A stretch of DNA of 6,478 bases, from contig JAUZQR010000269.1 of NCBI GenBank assembly GCA_030950865.1, forward strand, positions 1-6,478. Direction: 5' to 3'. Shown piece by piece: positions 1 to 6,478 of this stretch. The notes beneath the pieces were generated by a model that saw nothing but the letters and a program-made list of their open reading frames with translations, searched no databases and was not told where the DNA came from. The stretch's first letter is position 1. The number at the start of each line of letters is the position of its first letter. A program made the translations under genes and the position numbers. The DNA comes from Mariprofundaceae bacterium. Lineage in GTDB: Bacteria; Pseudomonadota; Zetaproteobacteria; Mariprofundales; Mariprofundaceae.

Positions 1-217
1 TGGCTGCTACCGCACCCTTGTCTGTCTTTGGTGATGGATGCGGACGATGAAATACACGCCGATCATTAAATAATCGTACGCCAATACGTGAGCCTTCACG
101 CTCACTTATCTCGGCACCCATCTCTAAAAACAATGCTTCAATATCTTTCCAATCAATGTTTGCACTGGTTGGTTGCTTAAAAATTGAAGCCAAGGTCTTT
201 TGATGTTTCTTTTTCAT
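1..217 (-). CDS. hicA: HicA-family mRNA interferase toxin, partial (3' end beyond left edge)
   Basis: HicA toxins are small double-stranded-RNA-binding-fold proteins that cleave mRNA and are neutralised by HicB, usually encoded next to them. Reading the minus strand from the ATG at 217-215 gives 72 open codons before the window ends. The protein starts MKKKHQKTLASIF, then has an IDWKDIEALF helix, a GAEISEREGSR strand region, and the motif FHRPHPSPKTDKGAV at residues 56-70. This matches from memory the HicA subfamily of about 80-85 residues, so only about ten residues should be missing. His60 in the HRPHP stretch is the likely catalytic histidine, with His57 nearby. There is no clear Shine-Dalgarno sequence before the ATG (upstream bases CATTCACCC). 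A hicB gene is expected just left of the window but cannot be seen. The gene lies 85 bp downstream of hslR on the same strand. Family assignment is fairly sure; activity is inferred. Confidence 0.85.
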   Translation of the reverse strand, partial: MKKKHQKTLASIFKQPTSANIDWKDIEALFLEMGAEISEREGSRIGVRLFNDRRVFHRPHPSPKTDKGAVAA

Positions 218-302
218 GGGTGAATGGTACTGTAATATAGTATCACTATCAAGTCGAGCATGACCGTGTTCAAGTTTCATCGGACAATAGTGGCTTAGCC
301 TT
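218..302 (-). promoter_or_regulatory. hicA upstream region with weak promoter-like sequence
   Basis: This 85-bp gap lies between the hslR stop and the hicA start. On the minus strand it holds an A/T-rich stretch (GATACTATATTACAG) containing possible -10 boxes, TACTAT or TATATT. No convincing -35 box is found 16-18 bp upstream of either. A second reading, TTGATA followed after 17 bp by TACCAT, would put the transcript start almost at the hicA ATG, giving a leaderless message and fitting the missing Shine-Dalgarno sequence. No hairpin with a T-tract follows the hslR stop, so read-through from hrpA-hslR is also possible. The promoter is suggested, not shown. Confidence 0.3.
237..249. repeat. Perfect 5-bp inverted repeat ATAGT-atc-ACTAT upstream of hicA
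   Basis: The sequence ATAGTATCACTAT is a perfect inverted repeat with 5-bp arms and a 3-bp centre. It sits 20-32 bp upstream of the hicA start and overlaps both possible -10 boxes. Many HicB antitoxins have a DNA-binding domain and repress their own operon by binding short palindromes at the promoter, so this is a candidate operator. The arms are short enough that chance is a real alternative. Confidence 0.3.
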
Positions 303-704
303 TTATTTGCGTTGAAAACGAATAATCTGTCGCCGCGATTTTTTGTCAGGGCGTTTATCAGGTCTAGGCGCAGAAGCTGCCAATAGTTTGCGTCGCTCAT
401 TGAGTTTTTCGCGCGCTTGTATGCTTTCTTCACTTTCTTGATATAGGGCTTGGGCAATCGTTGCTGAACCACGTTTTTCTGCCAAGCCAAGTACCGTAAC
501 CATATAAACATCCAAGCCACGTTTGATTTGCAACACATCCCCGGTTTGCAACATTTTAGCAGGTTTGGTGCGTATGCCATTTAGCTCCACATGACCACCT
601 TTCACCGATTCACTGGCAAGCCCACGAGTTTTAAAAAAACGTGCTGCCCATAACCATTTATCGACACGAACGCTCATACTCCCTTTATCGGACTTCATGC
701 TCAT
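303..704 (-). CDS. hslR: Heat-shock protein 15 homologue (S4-domain ribosome-associated RNA-binding protein)
   Basis: Hsp15 (HslR) binds free 50S subunits that still carry a nascent chain on tRNA and helps free them for reuse. The 133-residue product has an S4 RNA-binding domain at about residues 12-70, with the hallmark RVDKWLWAARFFKTR (13-27) and the GGHVELNG turn (36-43). A helical segment YQESEESIQAREK follows (88-100), and then the basic tail RPDKRPDKKSRR (114-125). These match my recollection of E. coli HslR, also 133 residues, nearly end to end. Three ATG starts are in frame at 704, 698 and 677. The one at 704 overlaps the hrpA stop as ATGA, suggesting translational coupling. The one at 698 (MKSDKGS...) aligns best with the E. 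coli N-terminus. In E. coli the gene sits beside hslO; here it follows hrpA. Confidence 0.93.
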   Translation of the reverse strand: MSMKSDKGSMSVRVDKWLWAARFFKTRGLASESVKGGHVELNGIRTKPAKMLQTGDVLQIKRGLDVYMVTVLGLAEKRGSATIAQALYQESEESIQAREKLNERRKLLAASAPRPDKRPDKKSRRQIIRFQRK

Positions 705-3700
705 CTCAATGCCTGCCAGCGTTTCTCCAATCGTTTCACCGAGATGGGCACACTGGTCTTTAATGCTTGCGCAAATAGTGAGACACGCAATTCCTCAATC
801 ATCCAGCGAAATTCGTTTAAATCATGGTCAATCGCATGTTTGCCCTGCAAAAGCGTGCGGCGTTGCTGATATTGCTGCCAAAACACATCAACCTGCTCCG
901 CCATTTGTTTATCTTTATTCAAATCCCGTGCTGATTTCTCCACGCGAATCATCGCTGCATCCAAAAAGCGCGATACATGCCTTAGCCATGCAATAGGCGT
1001 GGCTGCTACAAAACCATCATACACCAATGCGGCACTCTGCTGCTTTACATCTTCTAACATCACCGCCTTTTGAGGCGCTACGCTGGCAGCAATCGCCGCT
1101 GTTAGTCGTGCATGGGCTTGCAATACTTCATCGACCATTTTTATGATGCGTTGCCCTTCTTGAATGAGGCTTGCCCTACCTTTTTCCAAACACTGCGCAA
1201 AAGCATCGTTGTTGCGTGGCAATTGCTGTGACGAAATATTGGACAAGAAAACCGTTTCAAATATTTTTTCAATCACATCTTTGCGTAATCGTTCAGGCTC
1301 TCCCATCAATGCCGCGAACATCATCATCGACTTCATGGCTTTCATCTGCTGATCAAGCATTTTAACCTGTTGATACATCGCCAACATACATAATCGGCGC
1401 ACCCCCCCACGCATCGCAACATCTGCTTTATCGCGGCTATCAAACATCTGAATCGCCACACTATCCTCAGTATCCAACAGGGCAGGAAACAATTGTAAAT
1501 TTAAACCCTGTGATTTTTTTGTCACCAGCTCGGGAAGCGCATAAAAATCCCAAGTTTTGATTGCTTTACGTTCCAAGGAATGACCCACAACCTCTTGCAC
1601 CTGCCCTTTTGAAAATTTGCGCTGTAGCTCATATAAATTGTCACTTTCAGCGATTTTTTTCTTGCGTGAATCCAATACACGAAAGTTCATCAATAAATGT
1701 TTTGGAAGCTTCTCCAAACCCCATTCATCCAACGGTACATGCACACCTGTCATACGCTCAAGTTCTTTTGAAAATGCAGGTAATAATGCTCCTTTACCAA
1801 CATCCATGGCAGATATTGCTGCTTCTGCAAACTGTGGTGCTGGCACAAAACTACGGCGCAATGTTTTTGGTAAGCTCTTAATCAATAAGGTCAGCTTCTC
1901 TTGCAGCATGCCCGGCACCAACCATTCAAACATTTCTGCTTCCAATGCCCCCAACATGGCTTGCGGCACAAGCAAGGTAATGCCATCGGCATGATGCGAT
2001 GGGTCAAAGTGATATTCATAGCGCAAGCGCTGCGCACCAACTTGCATACCATCAGGAAAATCAGATGCATCAATACCTGTGTCTTGTTTTGCCAATAAAA
2101 TAGCTTTGCTCAAAAACAACAGTTTGGGATGTTTATTTTCTTCTTGTTTGCGCCATTGCTCAAATAATTTTCCGCTGTATACATGTTCGGGAATCAATGC
2201 ATCAAAAAATTCAAAAATCACCTGCTCTTCTGCCAACACATCACGTCGCCGTGATTTGGCTTCCAGCTTTTCCAATTCGTTGATTAACTGTTTGTTGTGC
2301 TGGGCATATTTCCCATGTGTACGATATTCACCCAATACCAACGCATGGCGAATAAACAGCTCCCGCGATAATATCGCATCAATCGTCCCATAATTGGCAA
2401 TACGCTTCGCAACCACGGACAAACCAAACAAGTTCACCCGCTCATAAGCCAGGACTTGCGCACGCTTGGATGACCAGTGTGGTTCGGAATATTCCCGTTT
2501 AATCAAATGAGGAGCCAATGTTTCCAGCCATGCAGGGTTAATCGGCGCGAGGGTACGTGCATAAAGTTTACTTGTTTCAACCAAACTTGCTGCCATCAAC
2601 CACTTCGGTGGTTTTTTATACAAAGCAGAGCCTGGAAACAGTGACAGTTTTAAGTTGCGTGCGCCAAGGTAGTTTTTCGCCTCATCTTGCACCGCAATAT
2701 GCCCAAGCAAGCCTGCTAACAAACCACGATGTATCTCATCAGCTGTGGCAGATTGTTGATTTGGGACTAATTTAAGCTCGCGCACTATGCCCAATAGTTG
2801 CCCATGTAAATCATGCCACTCGCGCAAACGAACATAGGATAAAAAATGTTTCAGGCACAGTTTTCGCAACTGATTCTTGGAATGATGTTTGGCTTGTTCG
2901 TGATACCATTCCCACAATTTTAACCAACTCATAAAGTCCGATGTTTCATCGGTAAACACACGCTGTTTTTCATCGGCTTTCTGCTGTGCATCCATCTGTC
3001 TTGAGCGCGGATCCTGCACCGATAATGCCGCAGAAATAATCAACACTTCATGCAGAGAACGTTCTTCATGGGCTTGTAATAACATTCGCCCCAAACGTGG
3101 ATCAACGGGCAAACGCACCAGTTTTCTGCCAATTGGCGTAAGTTTTCGTGATTCATCCACTGCCTGCAATTCATGCAGCAAACGATAACCATCCGAGATG
3201 GAGCGCGATTCTGGCGGATTCATAAAAGGAAACTGCGCCACATCACCCAAACCCAAACTCGCCATTTGTAAAATGACACTGGCAAGATTGGTTCTTAAAA
3301 TCTCTGGCGCTGTTTGCTCACTGCGCTGGCTAAAACTTTGTTCATCATAAAGACGAATGCATACACCCGCAGCAATACGCCCACAGCGACCAGAGCGTTG
3401 ATTCGCACTGGCTTGAGAAATCGGTTCGATAGGCAATCGCTGCACTTTGGTACGTGTGCTATAACGAGAGATTCGTGCCAGACCTGTATCAATCACAAAA
3501 CGAATGCCAGGCACCGTCAATGATGTTTCTGCCACATTGGTTGCCAAGACAATACGTCGCCCACGGTGACTCTGAAATACCTTATCCTGCTCACCTGCTG
3601 AAAGCCGTGAGAACAGTGGAATGACCTCTGTATTTTTCATGGCATGCTGTGCAAGGGCATGGCTGGTTTCACGGATTTCTCGCTCACCTGGCAAAAATAC

Positions 3701-4591
3701 CAATATATCGCCCAAAGCTTCCATCCGTTCTACTTCATCGACTGCTGCCACGATTGCCAATGGTAAATTATTATCCAAGGCATCTTCATCACCTACAATG
3801 GGGTGATACAATATATCTACAGGGTAACTACGCCCAGAGACTTCAATCACAGGTGCATTATTGAAAAACTTGGAAAAATGCGCTGTATTAATCGTTGCAG
3901 AAGTGACAATCACCTTCAAATCAGGGCGTTTGGGTAGCAGTTGTTTGAGATAACCCAATAAAAAGTCAATATTTAAGCTACGCTCATGTGCCTCATCAAT
4001 AATAATGGTATCATATTGCTCAAGTCGCGTATCACCTTGAATCTCTGCCAACAAAATACCATCGGTCATCAGTTTAATATAACCATCTTTTTTGCTGTGG
4101 TCAGAAAAGCGAACTTTATAACCAACATGCTCACCAACTTTACTTTTCAGCTCTTGGGCAATGCGTGTCGCAACACTTCTTGCCGCAATCCTTCGCGGCT
4201 GGGTATGACCAATCAACCCTGCAATACCACGTCCAAGCTCCAAGCAAATTTTAGGAATCTGCGTGGTTTTTCCTGAGCCAGTTTCACCCGCCACAATCAC
4301 CACTTGATTGCCTTCGATGGCCTCGGATATCTCTTTTCGTTTGGCCGATACAGGCAGAGCTTCAGGATATGAAAGCTTGGGTATTGCCGCTTTCCTTCGT
4401 TTATATTGCGCCAAGGATGTTTGAATACATTGATTAACATCCAAGAGGGCTTTATCAATGGGTTTTCCCTGTCTCAAACGATGCCCTAAACCATGCAATC
4501 GTTTGGATAAAGCACGGCGCTCAAATAACATACATGTCGCAAGTTCTGCAAAGCATTGCTTGATTTGTTTTTGTTCAGAAACTGTATTCAC
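701..4591 (-). CDS. hrpA: ATP-dependent RNA helicase HrpA (DEAH box)
   Basis: HrpA is a DEAH/RHA-family RNA helicase linked in E. coli to mRNA processing and to rescue of stalled or collided ribosomes. The 1296-residue product is the usual length (about 1300). Helicase motifs, in order: motif I GETGSGKTT (102-110), motif Ia TQPRRIAARS (130-139), motif II DEAH (199-202), motif III SAT (231-233), motif V TNVAETSLTVPG (351-362) and motif VI QRSGRCGR (398-405). Ratchet/winged-helix regions follow (about 430-600), then an OB-fold around 620-700 with FPGSALYKKPPKW, and a long C-terminal DUF3418 region ending in WMIEELRVSLFAQ near the C-terminus. All key motif residues are intact, with no frameshift. 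The start is GTG at 4591-4589; only a weak GAG lies upstream. The next in-frame ATG, residue 21, would remove sequence that resembles the E. coli N-terminus, so GTG is preferred. The stop overlaps the hslR start by four bases. Confidence 0.97.
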   Translation of the reverse strand: MNTVSEQKQIKQCFAELATCMLFERRALSKRLHGLGHRLRQGKPIDKALLDVNQCIQTSLAQYKRRKAAIPKLSYPEALPVSAKRKEISEAIEGNQVVIVAGETGSGKTTQIPKICLELGRGIAGLIGHTQPRRIAARSVATRIAQELKSKVGEHVGYKVRFSDHSKKDGYIKLMTDGILLAEIQGDTRLEQYDTIIIDEAHERSLNIDFLLGYLKQLLPKRPDLKVIVTSATINTAHFSKFFNNAPVIEVSGRSYPVDILYHPIVGDEDALDNNLPLAIVAAVDEVERMEALGDILVFLPGEREIRETSHALAQHAMKNTEVIPLFSRLSAGEQDKVFQSHRGRRIVLATNVAETSLTVPGIRFVIDTGLARISRYSTRTKVQRLPIEPISQASANQRSGRCGRIAAGVCIRLYDEQSFSQRSEQTAPEILRTNLASVILQMASLGLGDVAQFPFMNPPESRSISDGYRLLHELQAVDESRKLTPIGRKLVRLPVDPRLGRMLLQAHEERSLHEVLIISAALSVQDPRSRQMDAQQKADEKQRVFTDETSDFMSWLKLWEWYHEQAKHHSKNQLRKLCLKHFLSYVRLREWHDLHGQLLGIVRELKLVPNQQSATADEIHRGLLAGLLGHIAVQDEAKNYLGARNLKLSLFPGSALYKKPPKWLMAASLVETSKLYARTLAPINPAWLETLAPHLIKREYSEPHWSSKRAQVLAYERVNLFGLSVVAKRIANYGTIDAILSRELFIRHALVLGEYRTHGKYAQHNKQLINELEKLEAKSRRRDVLAEEQVIFEFFDALIPEHVYSGKLFEQWRKQEENKHPKLLFLSKAILLAKQDTGIDASDFPDGMQVGAQRLRYEYHFDPSHHADGITLLVPQAMLGALEAEMFEWLVPGMLQEKLTLLIKSLPKTLRRSFVPAPQFAEAAISAMDVGKGALLPAFSKELERMTGVHVPLDEWGLEKLPKHLLMNFRVLDSRKKKIAESDNLYELQRKFSKGQVQEVVGHSLERKAIKTWDFYALPELVTKKSQGLNLQLFPALLDTEDSVAIQMFDSRDKADVAMRGGVRRLCMLAMYQQVKMLDQQMKAMKSMMMFAALMGEPERLRKDVIEKIFETVFLSNISSQQLPRNNDAFAQCLEKGRASLIQEGQRIIKMVDEVLQAHARLTAAIAASVAPQKAVMLEDVKQQSAALVYDGFVAATPIAWLRHVSRFLDAAMIRVEKSARDLNKDKQMAEQVDVFWQQYQQRRTLLQGKHAIDHDLNEFRWMIEELRVSLFAQALKTSVPISVKRLEKRWQALR
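4560..4588 (+). promoter_or_regulatory. Candidate mlaF promoter inside the 5' end of hrpA
   Basis: On the plus strand TTGATT (4560-4565) is followed after 17 bp by TGTATT (4583-4588). Each box matches four of six sigma-70 consensus bases. A transcript from here would start near 4595 and carry a leader of about 42 bases into mlaF. The site lies within the first codons of the opposing hrpA gene, so the two units would overlap at their 5' ends. The match is weak and unsupported by other evidence. Confidence 0.25.
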
Positions 4592-4636
4592 CCGCGCACT
4601 CTGTTTTTTATAAATGAATAGGTCTATATTTGCGCC
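4592..4636. promoter_or_regulatory. Divergent hrpA / mlaF intergenic promoter region
   Basis: Only 45 bp separate the hrpA GTG from the mlaF ATG, so promoters for both units must lie here or extend into the genes. The palindrome TTTATAAA (4607-4614) could act as a -10 box in both directions. TATATT (4625-4630) is a second plus-strand -10 candidate; it ends six bases before the mlaF ATG, so a transcript from it would be leaderless. On the minus strand TATAGA (complement of 4623-4628) is another weak candidate. No good -35 box pairs with any of these at normal spacing. No clear Shine-Dalgarno sequence lies before either start codon. Confidence 0.45.
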
Positions 4637-4640
4637 ATGA
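4614..4640 (+). other. Possible 8-codon leader mini-ORF overlapping the mlaF start
   Basis: ATG at 4614-4616 opens a reading frame MNRSIFAP that ends with TGA at 4638-4640. That stop overlaps the mlaF ATG (4637-4639) as ATGA, the same geometry used at mlaF-mlaE and hrpA-hslR. It could let ribosomes re-start on mlaF, which lacks its own Shine-Dalgarno sequence. The mini-ORF also has no visible ribosome binding site, and it would be transcribed only from a promoter upstream of about 4614. Chance occurrence is quite likely. Confidence 0.2.
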
Positions 4641-5443
4641 TACGCACGGAAAAATTAAGTCGTCACTTTGATGGTGTTGTAGCATTAGATAATACCGATA
4701 TTCACATCAAAGAGCATCAAACAACCGTCATTATGGGTGGTTCAGGCTCTGGCAAAACGACATTATTGCGTTTGCTGGCAGGCTTAGAATGCCCGACATC
4801 GGGACATGTTTGGTATGGTAACGACGATTTAAACGGTATGAACCAAAAACGTCTTTATCAATTACGCGCTCGTATGGGCATGGTTTTTCAATATTCCGCA
4901 CTGCTCAACTCTTTGAGTGTATACGATAATGTTGCCTTTCCACTGGCTGAACACACTCAGTTGGATAAATCGGTTATTCACACCATGGTCACCATGAAAC
5001 TTGAACAAGTTGGTCTGCGTGGATTTGAGAATTTAATGCCATCACAACTCTCTGGCGGCATGGCAAAACGCGTGGCTTTCGCTCGTGCACTCGCCATGGA
5101 TCCAGAAGTTGTTTTCTTTGATGAGCCAACCTCAGGATTGGACCCTATTTCAGCAGGTGTTATAGCATCCTTAATTGGAGACTTAACCAAACGCACAAAA
5201 ATGACCTCAATTGTGGTAACCCATGATGTACATGCAGGGCTTGATATTGCCGATCATGTTATTTTATTATGGCAGGGAAAAGTCATTGCAGAAGGCACAT
5301 CCGATGTGATTCGTCATAGTGAGGATGAGCGTGTACGCCAATTTATTGAAGGTCGTCCCGATGGACCTATTCCATTTTCACGCAGTGAAACTTCATACAT
5401 TGAGGATTTATTGCATAAGCCTGGCACGGTGAGAATGTCATGA
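4637..5443 (+). CDS. mlaF: Mla phospholipid transport ATPase MlaF
   Basis: MlaF is the cytoplasmic ATPase of the MlaFEDB inner-membrane complex, which handles phospholipids exchanged with the outer membrane through periplasmic MlaC. The 268-residue product has all ABC ATPase motifs: Walker A GGSGSGKTT (34-42), Q-loop Gln85, signature LSGGM (138-142), Walker B VVFFDEP (158-164), D-loop SGLD (166-169) and H-loop His196. The signature context LSGGMAKRVAFARA is typical of the MlaF/Mkl subfamily rather than of other importers. After residue 235 there is a C-terminal extension with DGPIPF (242-247), resembling the MlaF tail that crosses to the partner subunit. The start ATG is not preceded by a recognisable Shine-Dalgarno sequence. 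The final codons overlap mlaE by four bases. Assignment is also supported by the following mlaE and mlaD. Confidence 0.96.
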   Translation: MIRTEKLSRHFDGVVALDNTDIHIKEHQTTVIMGGSGSGKTTLLRLLAGLECPTSGHVWYGNDDLNGMNQKRLYQLRARMGMVFQYSALLNSLSVYDNVAFPLAEHTQLDKSVIHTMVTMKLEQVGLRGFENLMPSQLSGGMAKRVAFARALAMDPEVVFFDEPTSGLDPISAGVIASLIGDLTKRTKMTSIVVTHDVHAGLDIADHVILLWQGKVIAEGTSDVIRHSEDERVRQFIEGRPDGPIPFSRSETSYIEDLLHKPGTVRMS

Positions 5444-6240
5444 GTCAAACAAACACCACACAAAACAGTATTATATCATTTTTTGGCTATTTGGGCCGTT
5501 GGTTCTTACGCGCTATTGAAAGCATGGGTGATGCCGCAGTATTAAGTGCAATATCATTGGCACACCTATTTCACAGGCCATGGCAAGGCAAACATATTGT
5601 GTTACAGCTCTACGCGCTAGGCGTTGGCTCATTTATCATTATTGCCATCACGGGTGCTTTCACAGGTATGGTTTTATCACTTCAAGGTTATTATACACTG
5701 GCAAAGTTTGGCTCAGAATCTCTGCTTGGATCAGGTGTTGCATTGGCAATTATTCGTGAATTAGGGCCTGTGCTCGGCGCTTTTATGATGGTTGGGCGTG
5801 CTGGCTCAAGTATTACTGCTGAAATTGGTATTATGCGTGTCACCGAGCAGTTGGATGCTTTGCAAATGATGGCAATCAATCCTAAAGCACGTGTCATTTT
5901 GCCGCGAATCATTGCCATGATTATCGCGCTGCCCATATTGGTTACGATGTTTGATATTATTGGATTGGCTGCTGGCTATGTGGTTGGCGTTGAATTGTTG
6001 GGCGTGAATGGCGGTGCTTTTATTGGTGAGATGATTGCCAAAATTACACCCATGGATTTATATGCAGGCTGGGTAAAAGCACTTGGTTTTGGCGTATTAA
6101 TCGGCGTTATTTGTACATATATGGGCTATCGCGCAACCCCTACAACAGAGGGTGTGGCCAAAGCCACAACACAGGCGGTGGTTGCAGGATCGGTCGGCGT
6201 ACTTGTACTCGATTATATTCTGACATCATTTTTCCTGTAG
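5440..6240 (+). CDS. mlaE: Mla phospholipid transport permease MlaE
   Basis: MlaE is the integral inner-membrane permease that dimerises between two MlaF subunits and beneath the MlaD ring. The 266-residue product (E. coli MlaE is about 260) has an N-terminal amphipathic stretch and a hydrophobic segment at about 54-80. The family hallmark is at 106-148: RELGPVLGAF (106-115), GRAGSSITAEIG (119-130) and the TEQLDALQMM loop (135-144), which is expected to contact the ATPase. Further hydrophobic segments lie at about 152-185, 212-230 and 245-266. The ATG overlaps the mlaF stop as ATGA, and GGTGAG lies a few bases upstream inside mlaF, so translation is probably both coupled and directly initiated. 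No key motif is missing. Confidence 0.96.
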   Translation: MSQTNTTQNSIISFFGYLGRWFLRAIESMGDAAVLSAISLAHLFHRPWQGKHIVLQLYALGVGSFIIIAITGAFTGMVLSLQGYYTLAKFGSESLLGSGVALAIIRELGPVLGAFMMVGRAGSSITAEIGIMRVTEQLDALQMMAINPKARVILPRIIAMIIALPILVTMFDIIGLAAGYVVGVELLGVNGGAFIGEMIAKITPMDLYAGWVKALGFGVLIGVICTYMGYRATPTTEGVAKATTQAVVAGSVGVLVLDYILTSFFL

Positions 6241-6250
6241 ATAAAAAAAG

Positions 6251-6257
6251 AGAGGGG
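6251..6257 (+). promoter_or_regulatory. Ribosome binding site of mlaD
   Basis: AGAGGGG lies four bases before the ATG at 6262. It is the clearest Shine-Dalgarno-like sequence in the window and fixes the mlaD start. It lies in the 21-bp gap after the mlaE stop, which holds no terminator, so mlaE and mlaD should share a transcript. Confidence 0.7.
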
Positions 6258-6261
6258 CAAT

Positions 6262-6478
6262 ATGCAATCCTATCGCAAAACTGAAATTACCGTGGGTATC
6301 TTTGTATTCCTTGGCATCATGGCTATGGCTTGGATGGCAATTAAATTAGGCCAAGTCGGTGGGCTAGGCTCATCGGGTTACAATGTATCTGCAACATTTG
6401 AAGATGCTGGTGGTTTGCGCGCTGGTGCAGATGTGATGTTGGCAGGTGTCTCGATTGGGCGCGTTGCATCGGTTCAAT
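6262..6478 (+). CDS. mlaD: MCE-domain phospholipid-binding protein MlaD, partial (3' end beyond right edge)
   Basis: MlaD is anchored in the inner membrane by one N-terminal helix and forms a hexameric MCE ring in the periplasm, through which lipids pass between MlaE and MlaC. The visible 72 codons begin MQSYRKTEITVGIFVFLG. The hydrophobic anchor runs from about residue 10 to 28, followed by a glycine-rich linker (33-40) and the start of the MCE domain. The MCE hallmark is at about 42-72: GYNVSATFEDAGGL, then AGADVMLAGVSIGRV. Family members are usually about 150-180 residues, so roughly half is missing. Position directly after mlaF and mlaE supports the call. mlaC and mlaB are expected next but are not visible. 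Confidence 0.94.
   Translation, partial: MQSYRKTEITVGIFVFLGIMAMAWMAIKLGQVGGLGSSGYNVSATFEDAGGLRAGADVMLAGVSIGRVASVQ

Noticed and set aside
292..308. GGCTTAGCC followed by a T-rich run, resembling a plus-strand terminator
   Set aside because: The arms are separated by a single base, so no stable hairpin loop can form, and no plus-strand gene ends here.
697..996. Plus-strand open frame of 99 codons opposite the 3' end of hrpA
   Set aside because: It lies wholly antisense to well conserved hrpA coding sequence, has no recognisable domain, and its composition looks like a reverse-frame shadow.
1402..1408. Run of seven C (seven G in hrpA sense) as a possible slippage or frameshift site
   Set aside because: The hrpA frame continues intact through it into conserved sequence. 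A single homopolymer of this length is not evidence of programmed frameshifting.
1561..1994. Overlapping plus-strand open frames of 106 and 125 codons
   Set aside because: Both are antisense to the DUF3418-encoding part of hrpA, overlap each other in different frames, and show no family signature.
3295..3523. Short open frames on both strands within the helicase core of hrpA
   Set aside because: They overlap the region coding for helicase motifs V and VI, which is under clear coding constraint in the hrpA frame.
5691..5936. Minus-strand open frame of 81 codons inside mlaE
   Set aside because: It is a shadow of the conserved MlaE permease signature region and has no start context or domain.
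1..6478. A new defence, mobile or RNA-based system
   Set aside because: All six genes belong to known families with intact motifs, non-coding DNA totals only about 150 bp, and no repeats, structured RNA or mobile-element ends were found.

Overview
The window reads as ordinary chromosomal DNA of a Gram-negative proteobacterium. A full-length HrpA with the C-terminal DUF3418 region, an HslR/Hsp15 homologue and a complete-looking start of an mlaFED operon point to Gammaproteobacteria or a close relative. The window alone does not settle genus or class. Base composition is moderate, by eye a little under 50% GC, with no obvious shift between genes. No rRNA, tRNA, CRISPR array, transposase, integrase, attachment site or replication origin is visible.

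The layout is two divergent transcription units separated by a 45-bp gap (4592-4636). The left unit runs on the minus strand: hrpA (4591 to 701), then hslR (704 to 303) joined to it by an ATGA stop/start overlap, then after 85 bp a hicA-type toxin gene starting at 217 and cut by the left edge. The right unit runs on the plus strand: mlaF (4637-5443), mlaE (5440-6240, again with an ATGA overlap), then after 21 bp mlaD (from 6262), cut by the right edge.

The right unit encodes the inner-membrane core of the Mla system: ATPase MlaF, permease MlaE and the MCE ring protein MlaD. This system moves phospholipids between the membranes and keeps outer-membrane lipid asymmetry. The rest of the operon (mlaC, mlaB) would be expected beyond the right edge.

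The left unit groups genes that act on translation. HrpA is a DEAH-box helicase linked to rescue of stalled or collided ribosomes. HslR binds 50S subunits still carrying peptidyl-tRNA. HicA toxins cleave mRNA. The hrpA-hslR coupling is the most interesting arrangement here, because the two proteins could act in sequence in ribosome rescue. That is inference from gene order. I found no clearly new biological system; the remaining observations are small regulatory puzzles at the two gene starts.
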